Positions 1-7,506 of a DNA stretch of 64,000 bases are shown here, one piece after another. The position numbers were made by a program, and so were the translations under genes. Below the pieces are notes generated by a model, which searched no databases, had not been told where the DNA came from, and saw only the letters and a list, made by a program, of their open reading frames with translations. Source of the DNA: Erysipelotrichaceae bacterium (GTDB lineage Bacteria > Bacillota_I > Bacilli_A > Erysipelotrichales > Erysipelotrichaceae); contig JAFRLM010000007.1 of NCBI GenBank assembly GCA_017431225.1, positions 124,001-188,000 on the forward strand, given 5' to 3'. Positions within the stretch are counted from its first letter, which is position 1. Every line of letters starts with the position of its first letter.

Positions 1-1428
1 GGAAAGGCAGAAGCTTTAAAAGCCACTCAAAAACTGTTCCCGGACTGCGCGGATTGGAATGCTCTTGCTGAAGGAGACTATCTCGATCAGAAAGAGAATG
101 CGCTTAATGTACGTATGCAGGAAGTAGAATCTGCGCTGGTAAAAGCAGAAAAAGATGCTGAACGATATCAGGAACTGCAGGATCAGATCAAAAAGGACAG
201 CGATAAGCAGATCGAACTAATCGGAAAACAGAAGTCGCTATCCACCGGTATTGAGAAAGAGGAAGCTGAATGTAGAACCCGGAAAGAAGAATACGCAAAA
301 CAGCTCTCCGAACTACCTTACGACAGCCGTGAAAAAGCAGTCCAGGAGATCGACAGACTGGATGCAGAGAAGAAAACCCTGTCCGATCAGATCGAAAAGA
401 ACCGTCAGGAAAATGAGGAAGCTCAGAAAGCATATAACACGGTCAGTGGAGCTCTTGTTTCAGAGAAAGACCGCCATCCCAAATGTGAAGAGGATGCCGC
501 AAAAGCGGAAACTATCCTGTTAACTGTATTGAAAGAACAGGGCTACGATTCATTGCTGCAGGCGGAAGCGGCACTGGAAGGTATCGAAGATCCGGAAAAC
601 TGGCTGAAGAAAGAAAAAAAGGCGATCGACGACTATGCGATCGCACTGAGCTCAAAAAGGGAACTGGTTAAGAAACTCCAAGAACAGACAAAGGATTATA
701 AGAAAGAAAATCTGGACAGTATCGATGAAAAGATCACTGCTGCGAGAGAACAGCTTGGGGAAGCTAACCGTGCTCACAACATGTGTGAAAGACTGCTGGA
801 TAATCATCAGAACGTCTTTGACGCTGTGAAAGAGGAAAAAGCAGCTCTGGCGGAAAGTGATGAAGCCTACAACATGCTCAACCGTTTATCTGAACTGGCA
901 GTAGGTTCCAATAGCGAAGGCGGCAAACTCTCCTTTGACCGCTACGTCATGGGAGCTACTTTCCGGGAAGTGATCGAAAAGGCGAATATCCGTCTGGAGA
1001 TCATGTCCGGAGGCCAGTATCAGCTGGTTCACCAGGCAGAAGCATACCGTAAGAACGCGAAGGCCGGTCTGGACATCGAAGTGCTCGATAGAAACACCGG
1101 GATCCAGCGCGCTTCCGGATCCTTGTCCGGAGGGGAATCGTTCATCGTTTCCCTGGCTCTTGCGCTCGGACTCTCAGATGTCGTACAGAGTCACGCCGGC
1201 GGCCAGTCGCTCGACACTCTGTTCATCGACGAAGGTTTCGGAACACTGGACGATGATGTGCTGGATAAAGCGGTACAGGTTCTGAACAGTCTGTCAGATG
1301 ACAACCAGCATCTGGTCGGGATCATTTCCCATGTCAACCGTCTGGAAGAGAGCATCGTTCAGAAGATCGTCGTCAAAAACGGGCAAAAGGGCAGTTCACT
1401 TCGTCTGGAAGGCGTCGAAAACTTCTGA
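1..1428 (+). CDS. sbcC: SbcC-like nuclease subunit, C-terminal part (5' truncated by window)
   Basis: The reading frame is open from the first base, so the gene starts upstream of the window. The visible part begins with a long charged coiled coil (Glu/Lys/Gln-rich, to about base 900) and ends in an ABC-type C-lobe: signature motif SGSLSGGES (about bases 1110-1140), then Walker B and D-loop LFIDEGFGTLDDD (about 1220-1260). This order is that of SbcC/Rad50 SMC-like ATPases, which partner the SbcD nuclease to process DNA ends and hairpins. The zinc-hook CxxC is not in the visible part and should lie in the missing N-terminal half. An in-frame ATG at 115 falls inside the coil and is not the real start. 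A strong hairpin follows the stop. Confidence 0.88.
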   Translation, partial: GKAEALKATQKLFPDCADWNALAEGDYLDQKENALNVRMQEVESALVKAEKDAERYQELQDQIKKDSDKQIELIGKQKSLSTGIEKEEAECRTRKEEYAKQLSELPYDSREKAVQEIDRLDAEKKTLSDQIEKNRQENEEAQKAYNTVSGALVSEKDRHPKCEEDAAKAETILLTVLKEQGYDSLLQAEAALEGIEDPENWLKKEKKAIDDYAIALSSKRELVKKLQEQTKDYKKENLDSIDEKITAAREQLGEANRAHNMCERLLDNHQNVFDAVKEEKAALAESDEAYNMLNRLSELAVGSNSEGGKLSFDRYVMGATFREVIEKANIRLEIMSGGQYQLVHQAEAYRKNAKAGLDIEVLDRNTGIQRASGSLSGGESFIVSLALALGLSDVVQSHAGGQSLDTLFIDEGFGTLDDDVLDKAVQVLNSLSDDNQHLVGIISHVNRLEESIVQKIVVKNGQKGSSLRLEGVENF

Positions 1429-1449
1429 AATACAAACACTTCAAACAAC

Positions 1450-1480
1450 ACAAAAGGATGGGAATGACCCATCCTTTTGT
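1450..1480. terminator. Bidirectional intrinsic terminator between sbcC and the glycosyltransferase gene
   Basis: A perfect 13-bp inverted repeat (1450-1462 with 1468-1480) has a 5-nt loop AATGA. The outer stem is A/T-rich, so both strands present a U-run. It separates two convergent genes. Confidence 0.75.
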
Positions 1481-1507
1481 CTGTTTCAGGAGAAACAGTG
1501 CTCGATG

Positions 1508-2593
1508 TTATTTTGCGAAGATCTTTTTGGAGTACAGATTGTCGTATTTCTTCAGCATCTGCTCAAGGCTGTAATGTTCCAAGATATCCTTGTGCGCCTG
1601 TTCCGTGATCTCTTTGGTCGACTCATCATTGTAGTGGTTGATGGCATTGACGAAAGCGGCAGCGCTGTCGCAGATATAACCGTTTTCACCGTTGTTGATG
1701 ACGTCACGGCTGCCGACGACATTGGAGACGACACAGAGCTTTTTCTGATACATTGCTTCAAGCAGGGCGATCGGAAGACCTTCCCAGAGAGAAGTCAGAA
1801 GGAAGACATCGCATTCCGCCATTTTCTGCAGAGCTTTGTCGTGTTCCAGCCAGCCGGTAAACTCGATGTTCGGAGCTGTCAGTTTCCATTTGTATTCACC
1901 GTCGCCGATCCAGATAAAACGGGTCTCAGGCATCGCTCTGGCGATCTCATTGAAAAGATCCGGGTTCTTCTGACCGTTGATCAGACCGGTCGTAAAGACA
2001 CGGAGCTCGTGCTCCTCCTGTGGGATGTCCTTGATCAGTCTGTCGATCTCGGCGGTATCGATGCCGTTATTGACGTAAGTGGCATTTTCGGTAAAGCCGA
2101 GAGTCTCCGCGAACTCACCTTTGGAACAGGCGACTGTCGTGCAGTTTGGCGTATTGGCAAGTGACTGCTCAGTGTAGCGGAATACGCTTCGGGTCAGACG
2201 GTTACGGTCCTCTGCCAGATAACGGTAACCGTGCGGAGTATAGAACACCGGCACATCAAAGCCTTCAAAAGCTCTCCGTCCGAGTCTGCCGGCATGGAAA
2301 CCGTGCAGATGGACCAGGTCCGGTTTTTCCTGCTCAAAAAGGGAACGCAGTTCGTTGCGTGTCGTGCTGTCCGAGATCGGATTATGGGTGGGATCATAGG
2401 TGCCGATACGGATCAGATGAACATTCTTGTCGAAACGCGCGCGGACGTTGGTGGGAGTGTTGCCATTTGCGACATAGGCAACCGTCATATCGTAGGTATC
2501 GACCAGCCCTGCGGTCAGGTATTGCAGGAAAGTAAAAATACCTCCGCTGAAATTTACCACGACATGCATGATCTTTGGCTTCTGATTATTCAT
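1508..2593 (-). CDS. GT4-type glycosyltransferase (GT-B fold)
   Basis: A 361-residue soluble protein with a group 1 glycosyltransferase layout. The N-terminal acceptor domain starts with a Gly-rich loop (VVNFSGGIFTF). The C-terminal nucleotide-sugar domain has GWLEHDKALQKMAECDVF and the E-x7-E element EGLPIALLE. The closest functional analogues are exopolysaccharide or capsule mannosyl/glucosyl transferases; donor and acceptor cannot be read from sequence. The gene stands alone, between two convergent terminators and its own promoter. The ATG at 2593 is preceded by AAAGGGG about 9 nt upstream on the minus strand. Confidence 0.85.
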   Translation of the reverse strand: MNNQKPKIMHVVVNFSGGIFTFLQYLTAGLVDTYDMTVAYVANGNTPTNVRARFDKNVHLIRIGTYDPTHNPISDSTTRNELRSLFEQEKPDLVHLHGFHAGRLGRRAFEGFDVPVFYTPHGYRYLAEDRNRLTRSVFRYTEQSLANTPNCTTVACSKGEFAETLGFTENATYVNNGIDTAEIDRLIKDIPQEEHELRVFTTGLINGQKNPDLFNEIARAMPETRFIWIGDGEYKWKLTAPNIEFTGWLEHDKALQKMAECDVFLLTSLWEGLPIALLEAMYQKKLCVVSNVVGSRDVINNGENGYICDSAAAFVNAINHYNDESTKEITEQAHKDILEHYSLEQMLKKYDNLYSKKIFAK

Positions 2594-2618
2594 TGTTTTT
2601 AACCCCTTTGTTACTTTT

Positions 2619-2624
2619 ATTGTA
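2619..2624 (-). promoter_or_regulatory. -10 element for the glycosyltransferase gene
   Basis: Read on the minus strand this is TACAAT, 25 nt before the ATG, with AAAGGGG between. No convincing -35 was found. Confidence 0.45.
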
Positions 2625-2704
2625 GCGAAATGTCCGGAAAGTTAACAGTTGTTTTGAGAAAAGCACTATCTTATGAAGAAAATCACAAACCGGTTTCCAA
2701 ATCG

Positions 2705-2713
2705 TGCTAAAAT
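2705..2713 (+). promoter_or_regulatory. Extended -10 promoter of the membrane pyrophosphatase gene
   Basis: TGCTAAAAT is an extended -10 (TGn plus TAAAAT). The leader of about 42 nt carries GAGGGG 8-10 nt before the ATG at 2763. Confidence 0.5.
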
Positions 2714-2762
2714 GTACTTAACAGGGTGCAATCACCAATAGTACGAAAGAGGGGACTATCAT

Positions 2763-4886
2763 ATGGAATTCTGGGCTGCTGTGCTTGCTCTGGCAGTTAT
2801 CGTAATCATCTATGTTTTTGCGTGCTTTGGCCGCATCAGGGGAATGGACGAAGGCACGGATGAAATGAAGGAACTCTCCGGTCTGATCCGGGATGGCGCC
2901 AATACTTTTATGCGTACGGAATTCCGTTCGATCGGCGCGGTCGTCATCGTTCTGGCCATCGTCTTCACGCTTTTCGTTGAAAAGACAAGCGGTCTGACTC
3001 TTCTGCTGGGGGCAGTCATGAGTTCGATCGTCTGTATTCTAGGAATGAAGAGCGCGACTTATGCAAACGTCCGTACCGCCAATGTCGCGAGAAAGACCTT
3101 ATCCGTTGGCGAAACGGTAAAAGTCGCTCTGCTTGGCGGCTCGATCAGCGGACTGGCTGTACAGGCTTTCGGTCTTCTTGGTCTGACCGGGATCCTGCTC
3201 TGTTTCGGAGATATCCAGGCAGATGCGCAGAGTCACGGATTGCTTGCAACGCTGCCCTGCAATCCGTGTATCACACGTATCACAACATATTCATTGGGCT
3301 GTTCAGTCGTTGCGATGTTCAACCGTGTCGCAGGCGGCAACTACACTAAAGCCGCGGATATTTCCGCAGATATCTTAGGCAAGATCCGTCACGATCTTCC
3401 GGAAGATGACTCCCGTGTACCAAACACGATCGCCGACTTCATCGGCGATAATGTTAACGATATCGCCGGTAACTGTTCTGATCTTCTGGAAAGCTTTGTC
3501 GCTACGATCTCAGCTTCTCTGATGATCGCTGTTACGATCTATATTACCAGCGGTGAACAGGTCTCGGCTTCGGCTTACGAAGCAACGCTGCTGTTCCCGA
3601 TCCTGCTTGCAGGAGCCGGTCTGTTTGCCTGCTTCCTGAGTCTCATCCTGGCTTCCCTGCGTAAGAGAATGTCGGATAACCCTAGCAAGGAACTGAATAT
3701 CATGACCTGGATCGCAGCTGCGCTGACTCTGCTTATGGGTCTCGCGATCTGCTATTTCCTGTTCAGCGACAAACAGATGTATGACAGCTTCCGGCTTGAC
3801 TGGATCTCACCGTGGTGTTCCGTCGTCTTCGGTATCCTGAGCGGTATCCTGATCGGCTCGATCACGGAATACTATACGAGTACCGATTTCAAACCGACAC
3901 AGGAACTGGCGAAGATCGCTCACGAGGGTGAAGCCTTCGTTATCACCAAGGGTGATGCGATCGGTTCCCGCAGTTGTCTTTTACCGATCCTTCTGATCGG
4001 TATCTCGCTCTTTGTTTCCGGCCGGATCTGCGGTACCTATGGTATTGCCTTATCGGCTTTAGGAATGCTGTCCTTCGTTGCGGCGACGGTATCAATCGAC
4101 GCGTTCGGTCCGATCGCGGATAATGCGGGCGGTATTGCGGAATCCTGTCATCTGGATCAGAATGTCCGTCTGATCACAGACCGTCTGGATGCCGTAGGAA
4201 ATACGACCGCTGCGATCGGTAAAGGTTTCGCGATCGGCTCTGCCGCGTTCGCGACCGTTTCCCTGATCGTTGCCTATGTTTCCAACTACGCTCACACAGG
4301 AGCTGAACCGGTATTGAATATCGCTTCCTACGTTGTCATCGCCGGCGGTATCATCGGTGGTGCCCTCGTCGAATACTTCAGCGCGCTGCTGACAGACAAT
4401 ACAGTCGATGCGGCAAAACTGATGGCGGATGAAGGCGACAGACAGCTTTCGATCCCGGGTGTCCTGGAAGGCACAGTCAAACCGGACTACAACCGTATGG
4501 TCCGTATGGCTGCCAATACAGCTTTACGGAAAATGATGCTGCCGAGTATTTTGGCGATGCTGATCCCGGTCATCGGCGGTCTGCTTTTCGGTGTCGACTT
4601 CGTCGGCGGCATGCTGGTCGGCGCAACGATCACCGCGATCCCGCGTGCGATCTTCATGGGTAACTCCGGCGGCGCTTTCGATAATGCCAAAAAGTATATC
4701 GAGCGCGGCGCTGTAAGCGGAAGCGAGAAGGGCAGCCCTGCTCATAAAGCGGCAGTAACCGGCGACACAGTCGGCGATACCCGTAAGGACGTAGTCGGTG
4801 TTGCTCTGGATATCTTCATCAAAACAATGAGTACCGTTGCCAACTCTCTGGCTACAGTCTTCACGCATATCACTCTGTTCCGTTAA
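2763..4886 (+). CDS. hppA: Divergent K+-dependent membrane pyrophosphatase (predicted Na+ pump)
   Basis: A 707-residue polytopic protein of the normal M-PPase length, which couples PPi hydrolysis to Na+ and/or H+ export. Family landmarks are LPEDDSR (about residues 212-218), IADFIGDNVNDIAG (about 223-236), GNTTAAIGKG and GDTVGDTRKD near the C-terminus. Ala in GNTTAA (Lys in K+-independent enzymes) points to K+ dependence. Glu in DLLES (about residue 243) is where Na+-pumping members keep their gate Glu. The conserved D-x7-K-x-E motif reads D199-x7-K207-x-R209, so its last acidic residue is replaced. Other usually invariant positions also differ (GNYTKAADIS, VND). This is a divergent clade; activity is likely but not certain. 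Confidence 0.88.
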   Translation: MEFWAAVLALAVIVIIYVFACFGRIRGMDEGTDEMKELSGLIRDGANTFMRTEFRSIGAVVIVLAIVFTLFVEKTSGLTLLLGAVMSSIVCILGMKSATYANVRTANVARKTLSVGETVKVALLGGSISGLAVQAFGLLGLTGILLCFGDIQADAQSHGLLATLPCNPCITRITTYSLGCSVVAMFNRVAGGNYTKAADISADILGKIRHDLPEDDSRVPNTIADFIGDNVNDIAGNCSDLLESFVATISASLMIAVTIYITSGEQVSASAYEATLLFPILLAGAGLFACFLSLILASLRKRMSDNPSKELNIMTWIAAALTLLMGLAICYFLFSDKQMYDSFRLDWISPWCSVVFGILSGILIGSITEYYTSTDFKPTQELAKIAHEGEAFVITKGDAIGSRSCLLPILLIGISLFVSGRICGTYGIALSALGMLSFVAATVSIDAFGPIADNAGGIAESCHLDQNVRLITDRLDAVGNTTAAIGKGFAIGSAAFATVSLIVAYVSNYAHTGAEPVLNIASYVVIAGGIIGGALVEYFSALLTDNTVDAAKLMADEGDRQLSIPGVLEGTVKPDYNRMVRMAANTALRKMMLPSILAMLIPVIGGLLFGVDFVGGMLVGATITAIPRAIFMGNSGGAFDNAKKYIERGAVSGSEKGSPAHKAAVTGDTVGDTRKDVVGVALDIFIKTMSTVANSLATVFTHITLFR

Positions 4887-4907
4887 AATAGATCTTCAAC
4901 AAAAAAC

Positions 4908-4932
4908 GACTCGCTGCATGGCGAGTCTTTTT
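4908..4932. terminator. Intrinsic terminator after hppA
   Basis: Stem GACTCGC (4908-4914) pairs with GCGAGTC (4921-4927) across loop TGCATG and is followed by T5. A-rich sequence upstream makes it bidirectional. It overlaps the stop of the opposite-strand phosphatase at 4931. Confidence 0.8.
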
Positions 4933-5452
4933 AAATGAGTTTCGGGAATTCAATGATCGCTCCGCACTTTATGTGTCCGCAGCCGGTGACGGCGCGGATC
5001 ATCGTTTCGTGCCCGACGACGATCACTTTCGGATGAGCTTCATATTTTCGGAGGACATTCAGGATACGCTTTCGCAATGCTTCCGTTTCCTCCCAGCGGT
5101 CAGCTTCGGAGCTGTGTCTGCCTCCGCTGTTCAGATATGCTTCATAGGCGGCGTCTTCTTCCTCGTCGCTGACTATACGGTAATCTGTATCCGCGACCCA
5201 TTCATGAAGGTCAGTCTCGATAATGATGTCAGCTCCGAGTTTTCGGGAGAGATTAGCGGCGGACTGAACGGCACGTGTATAGGGCGAGCACAGGATCAGA
5301 TCCACACCCTGGAGGCAGGGGTCTTTTGCGGCTTCATCGATCTGCTGGATACCTTTTTCGGATAATGGAGCGAGATTGACGCCGAAACCCTGATAGATCC
5401 CGGTATTCCGTTTTGAATAATCGGTCTTTCCGTGACGTACAAAATAAAACAT
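4931..5452 (-). CDS. Histidine phosphatase superfamily protein (phosphoglycerate mutase-like)
   Basis: A 173-residue protein starting MFYFVRHGKTDYSKRN. RHG is the phospho-accepting His motif. LCSPYTRAVQSA carries the second conserved Arg, and VVGHETMIR the second catalytic His. Family members dephosphorylate sugars, nucleotides or cobalamin precursors; the substrate here is unknown. No clear Shine-Dalgarno or promoter precedes it on the minus strand, and a terminator sits immediately upstream, so it may depend on read-through from the 5487-6443 gene. Confidence 0.85.
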   Translation of the reverse strand: MFYFVRHGKTDYSKRNTGIYQGFGVNLAPLSEKGIQQIDEAAKDPCLQGVDLILCSPYTRAVQSAANLSRKLGADIIIETDLHEWVADTDYRIVSDEEEDAAYEAYLNSGGRHSSEADRWEETEALRKRILNVLRKYEAHPKVIVVGHETMIRAVTGCGHIKCGAIIEFPKLI

Positions 5453-5462
5453 AGCGCTCTAA

Positions 5463-5486
5463 CAAAAAACGACGCTGAGCGTCGTT
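5463..5486 (-). terminator. Intrinsic terminator of the acidic Cys-rich gene
   Basis: On the minus strand AACGACGC pairs with GCGTCGTT (5479-5486 with 5468-5475) around a 3-nt loop, followed by a T-run. It begins right at the stop codon of the upstream minus-strand gene. Confidence 0.75.
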
Positions 5487-6443
5487 TTATTCATCGTCTG
5501 CGAGAACCTTGCGGAGGATCTCCATTCCTTTTTCGGCAAGATCCAGGATCGCTTTCTTTGCTTTGCGGATATCTTCCTGTGTTTCCGGACGATTGTAGTA
5601 ATCATCGAAGCCCTTGCGGACATTCGTGCTGACATCTTTGACCGTTTTGACGACACTCTGTACATCATCGCTCATGAGGAACAGATCGACCGGGGACGGT
5701 TCTTTCTTTTCTTCCGGTTCAGCTTTGAATTCTTTTACAGGCTCTTCTGCCGGGGTCTCTTCTGCGGGAGCTTCTTCTTTACAGCAGCATTCTTCTTTCT
5801 GTTCAGATTCGCCGCAGCAGCATTCAGCCGGCTTTTCCTCTTCGCTTTTGAATTCGCATTCGCATGTTTCCTCGACGAAATCGGTAACTGCGTCCTTGAC
5901 CTCTTCGACAGTATCGTTTACGGTCTCGCAAGCACATTCCGCAGTTTCCTTGACTTCTTCTTTGACTTCCTCGACTTCATCGCGGACTTCTTCAAAGGCT
6001 TCCTTGACGTCTTCGACTGTTTCTTCAACTGCTTCTTCAACGGTCTCTTCCGGAGTCTCTTCAGTCACTTCTTCAGACGGTTTCTCGACCGGGGTCTCTG
6101 CGACCGGTTCAGTCGGTGTTTCCTCAGCCGGAGTTTCTTCTGTTTCCTTCACGGCGTACTCCGCGCCGAAGCTGCGGATACGGTCGATCGTGAAATTGCA
6201 GGCTTCTTCGCAGCGATCGCCGACTCTCTGCAGGAACTCATCGATCTTTTCATCCTGCGCAAGCTCGTTGACGGTCGATTCGATCTTATTGCCGGCATTC
6301 TTAACGACTTCGATGGATTTATTGACTAATTCGTCCAGCTTTTCCTTATCTTCATCGTTCAGCAGCGGACGCTGTTCTGCGGCCGCAAGACGGATTTCAA
6401 GTATCTTTTCATTCATTTTCTGGATTGCTTCTCTAACGTTCAT
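5487..6443 (-). CDS. Acidic, Glu/Val-rich coiled-coil protein with a central cysteine cluster
   Basis: 318 residues, family not recognised. The first ~95 residues are predicted helical (MNVREAIQKMNEKILEIR onward). A long acidic arm of EETP/VEE/EEV repeats follows, then a Cys-rich patch at about residues 175-230 with CACE, CECE, CCCGES and CCCKEE, then a second acidic stretch, and a helical C-terminus (about 250-318). There is no signal peptide or membrane segment, so it is probably cytosolic. Clustered Cys pairs suggest metal binding, but this is inference. The arm resembles those of the proteins at 33167-36319 and 52880-54892. The ATG is preceded by GTAGGAGGT, a strong ribosome binding site. 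Confidence 0.8.
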   Translation of the reverse strand: MNVREAIQKMNEKILEIRLAAAEQRPLLNDEDKEKLDELVNKSIEVVKNAGNKIESTVNELAQDEKIDEFLQRVGDRCEEACNFTIDRIRSFGAEYAVKETEETPAEETPTEPVAETPVEKPSEEVTEETPEETVEEAVEETVEDVKEAFEEVRDEVEEVKEEVKETAECACETVNDTVEEVKDAVTDFVEETCECEFKSEEEKPAECCCGESEQKEECCCKEEAPAEETPAEEPVKEFKAEPEEKKEPSPVDLFLMSDDVQSVVKTVKDVSTNVRKGFDDYYNRPETQEDIRKAKKAILDLAEKGMEILRKVLADDE

Positions 6444-6466
6444 TGGAGTACCTCCTACGTGCTTTC

Positions 6467-6472
6467 ATTATA
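6467..6472 (-). promoter_or_regulatory. -10 element for the acidic Cys-rich gene
   Basis: TATAAT on the minus strand, 23 nt before the ATG at 6443, leaving room for the AGGAGG site. The -35 is weak. Confidence 0.55.
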
Positions 6473-6518
6473 GCTTAATCAGCCAGCCAAAATACTATCT
6501 TTTTTCGACCTTTCATTG

Positions 6519-6524
6519 TAAAAT
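6519..6524 (+). promoter_or_regulatory. -10 element for the 6557 gene
   Basis: TAAAAT with TG directly upstream, divergent from the promoter at 6467. A leader of about 25 nt includes AGGAGG 7 nt before the ATG at 6557. Confidence 0.45.
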
Positions 6525-6556
6525 GATACTGGTTTACTGTATATAGGAGGAACCAA

Positions 6557-7420
6557 ATGGGAGTTTACGAGTTACTGTCCTCGAAAGAGGATGCACGCAA
6601 AGGTTCGCCTTTGTGTGAGTTCAACGGTTTCCTGGAAGATTACCTGGAAACAATCGCCGACGAGGACGAAAATAAAGATGTCCTCTCAGAAGTCTTCGGC
6701 ATCGATAAGGATGTCAAGATCATCGTCAACCTCCGAATGGGTATCTCCAGAGAGTCCATTTCTAATCAGATCATCCGTTATAAAGACATTTTTAAATTGG
6801 AAGACAAGGCCGTTGTAATTCCTTATGTTCTTTATGCAAAAAATGATAAGGAAGAAAAGGCTTTGATCCTTGTAGGCGGTGACTATATTTATGCGAAAGG
6901 CATGTATTATTCACTTACAGAACCAGGCAGCGAATTCCAGAATTCCAAGAATGACATCGTTGCTATGGAGCTCACAGACAAGGACCGCGTTAAGGAGGTC
7001 TATTCGCAGCTATTCACCAAAAGGGCAGGACAGATCCAGCGTGATCTGGACCGCCGTCATTTCAACAACTATGAGGAGAGCTTTGCACACGCATTAGAGT
7101 TATCCGACGGCATCCGCAGTGAGCTGGAAGAAAAGCTCGAAAACACGGAGGAGAAGGAGGAACTGATCCGTTCCTGCATCAGCCGCTGGTTCCTGATCAA
7201 GAAGTTCACATATGTTCAGTACATGGTCGATAAGACGATCCTGAACACGAAGTTCGCCGGAAACGTCAAGGCGCAGCGTAATCAGGCTAAGCAGAACGCT
7301 GACAACATCCGCTTCGTTTCGATCTCCGACATGTGGAGAGGAAAACTGGAAAAGCCGGTTTCCGAAGAGATCCAGCCGGTCGTCGAGGCTCCGGAAAGCG
7401 AAGTTGCCGAAGAGGCTTAA
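6557..7420 (+). CDS. Hypothetical protein, first gene of the AAA+ neighbourhood
   Basis: 287 residues, not recognised. It appears soluble: a mixed alpha/beta N-terminal half (residues 1-150, with VKIIVNLRMGISRESI and ALILVGGDYIYAKGMYY), a charged helical middle (about 155-205, Arg/Glu-rich) and a basic helix around 240-250. The C-terminal tail (last ~25 residues) is acidic and Pro/Val/Glu-rich (PVVEAPESEVAEEA), echoing the Glu-rich proteins elsewhere in the window. AGGAGG sits 7 nt before the ATG. A terminator follows the gene, so its link with the XpaC/AAA+ genes downstream rests on proximity only. Confidence 0.75.
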   Translation: MGVYELLSSKEDARKGSPLCEFNGFLEDYLETIADEDENKDVLSEVFGIDKDVKIIVNLRMGISRESISNQIIRYKDIFKLEDKAVVIPYVLYAKNDKEEKALILVGGDYIYAKGMYYSLTEPGSEFQNSKNDIVAMELTDKDRVKEVYSQLFTKRAGQIQRDLDRRHFNNYEESFAHALELSDGIRSELEEKLENTEEKEELIRSCISRWFLIKKFTYVQYMVDKTILNTKFAGNVKAQRNQAKQNADNIRFVSISDMWRGKLEKPVSEEIQPVVEAPESEVAEEA

Positions 7421-7462
7421 AATCGCCTGTTTATCAGCTCAGACTATCAAAGAATAAGGGAT

Positions 7463-7489
7463 AAGGAAGTGCGTTGTACTTCCTTTTTT
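7463..7489 (+). terminator. Intrinsic terminator directly before the XpaC-like gene
   Basis: AAGGAAGT pairs with ACTTCCTT around a 7-nt loop, with six T in total after ACTTCC. The next promoter's -10 begins 5 nt after the T-run. Confidence 0.75.
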
Positions 7490-7493
7490 CGTG

Positions 7494-7499
7494 TATAAT
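7494..7499 (+). promoter_or_regulatory. -10 TATAAT of a predicted leaderless gene
   Basis: TATAAT with TG immediately upstream ends 7 nt before the ATG at 7507. There is no Shine-Dalgarno. Any -35 would lie within the preceding terminator stem. Confidence 0.6.
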
Positions 7500-7506
7500 T
7501 AGTTAC

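Noticed and set aside
1298-2164. 288-residue plus-strand frame after sbcC
   Set aside because: It runs through the sbcC terminator and lies opposite the clear glycosyltransferase gene.
7474-7506. TTG start for the XpaC-like protein
   Set aside because: It would place the -10 box and terminator T-run inside the coding sequence; ATG 7507 gives a normal signal-anchor N-terminus.
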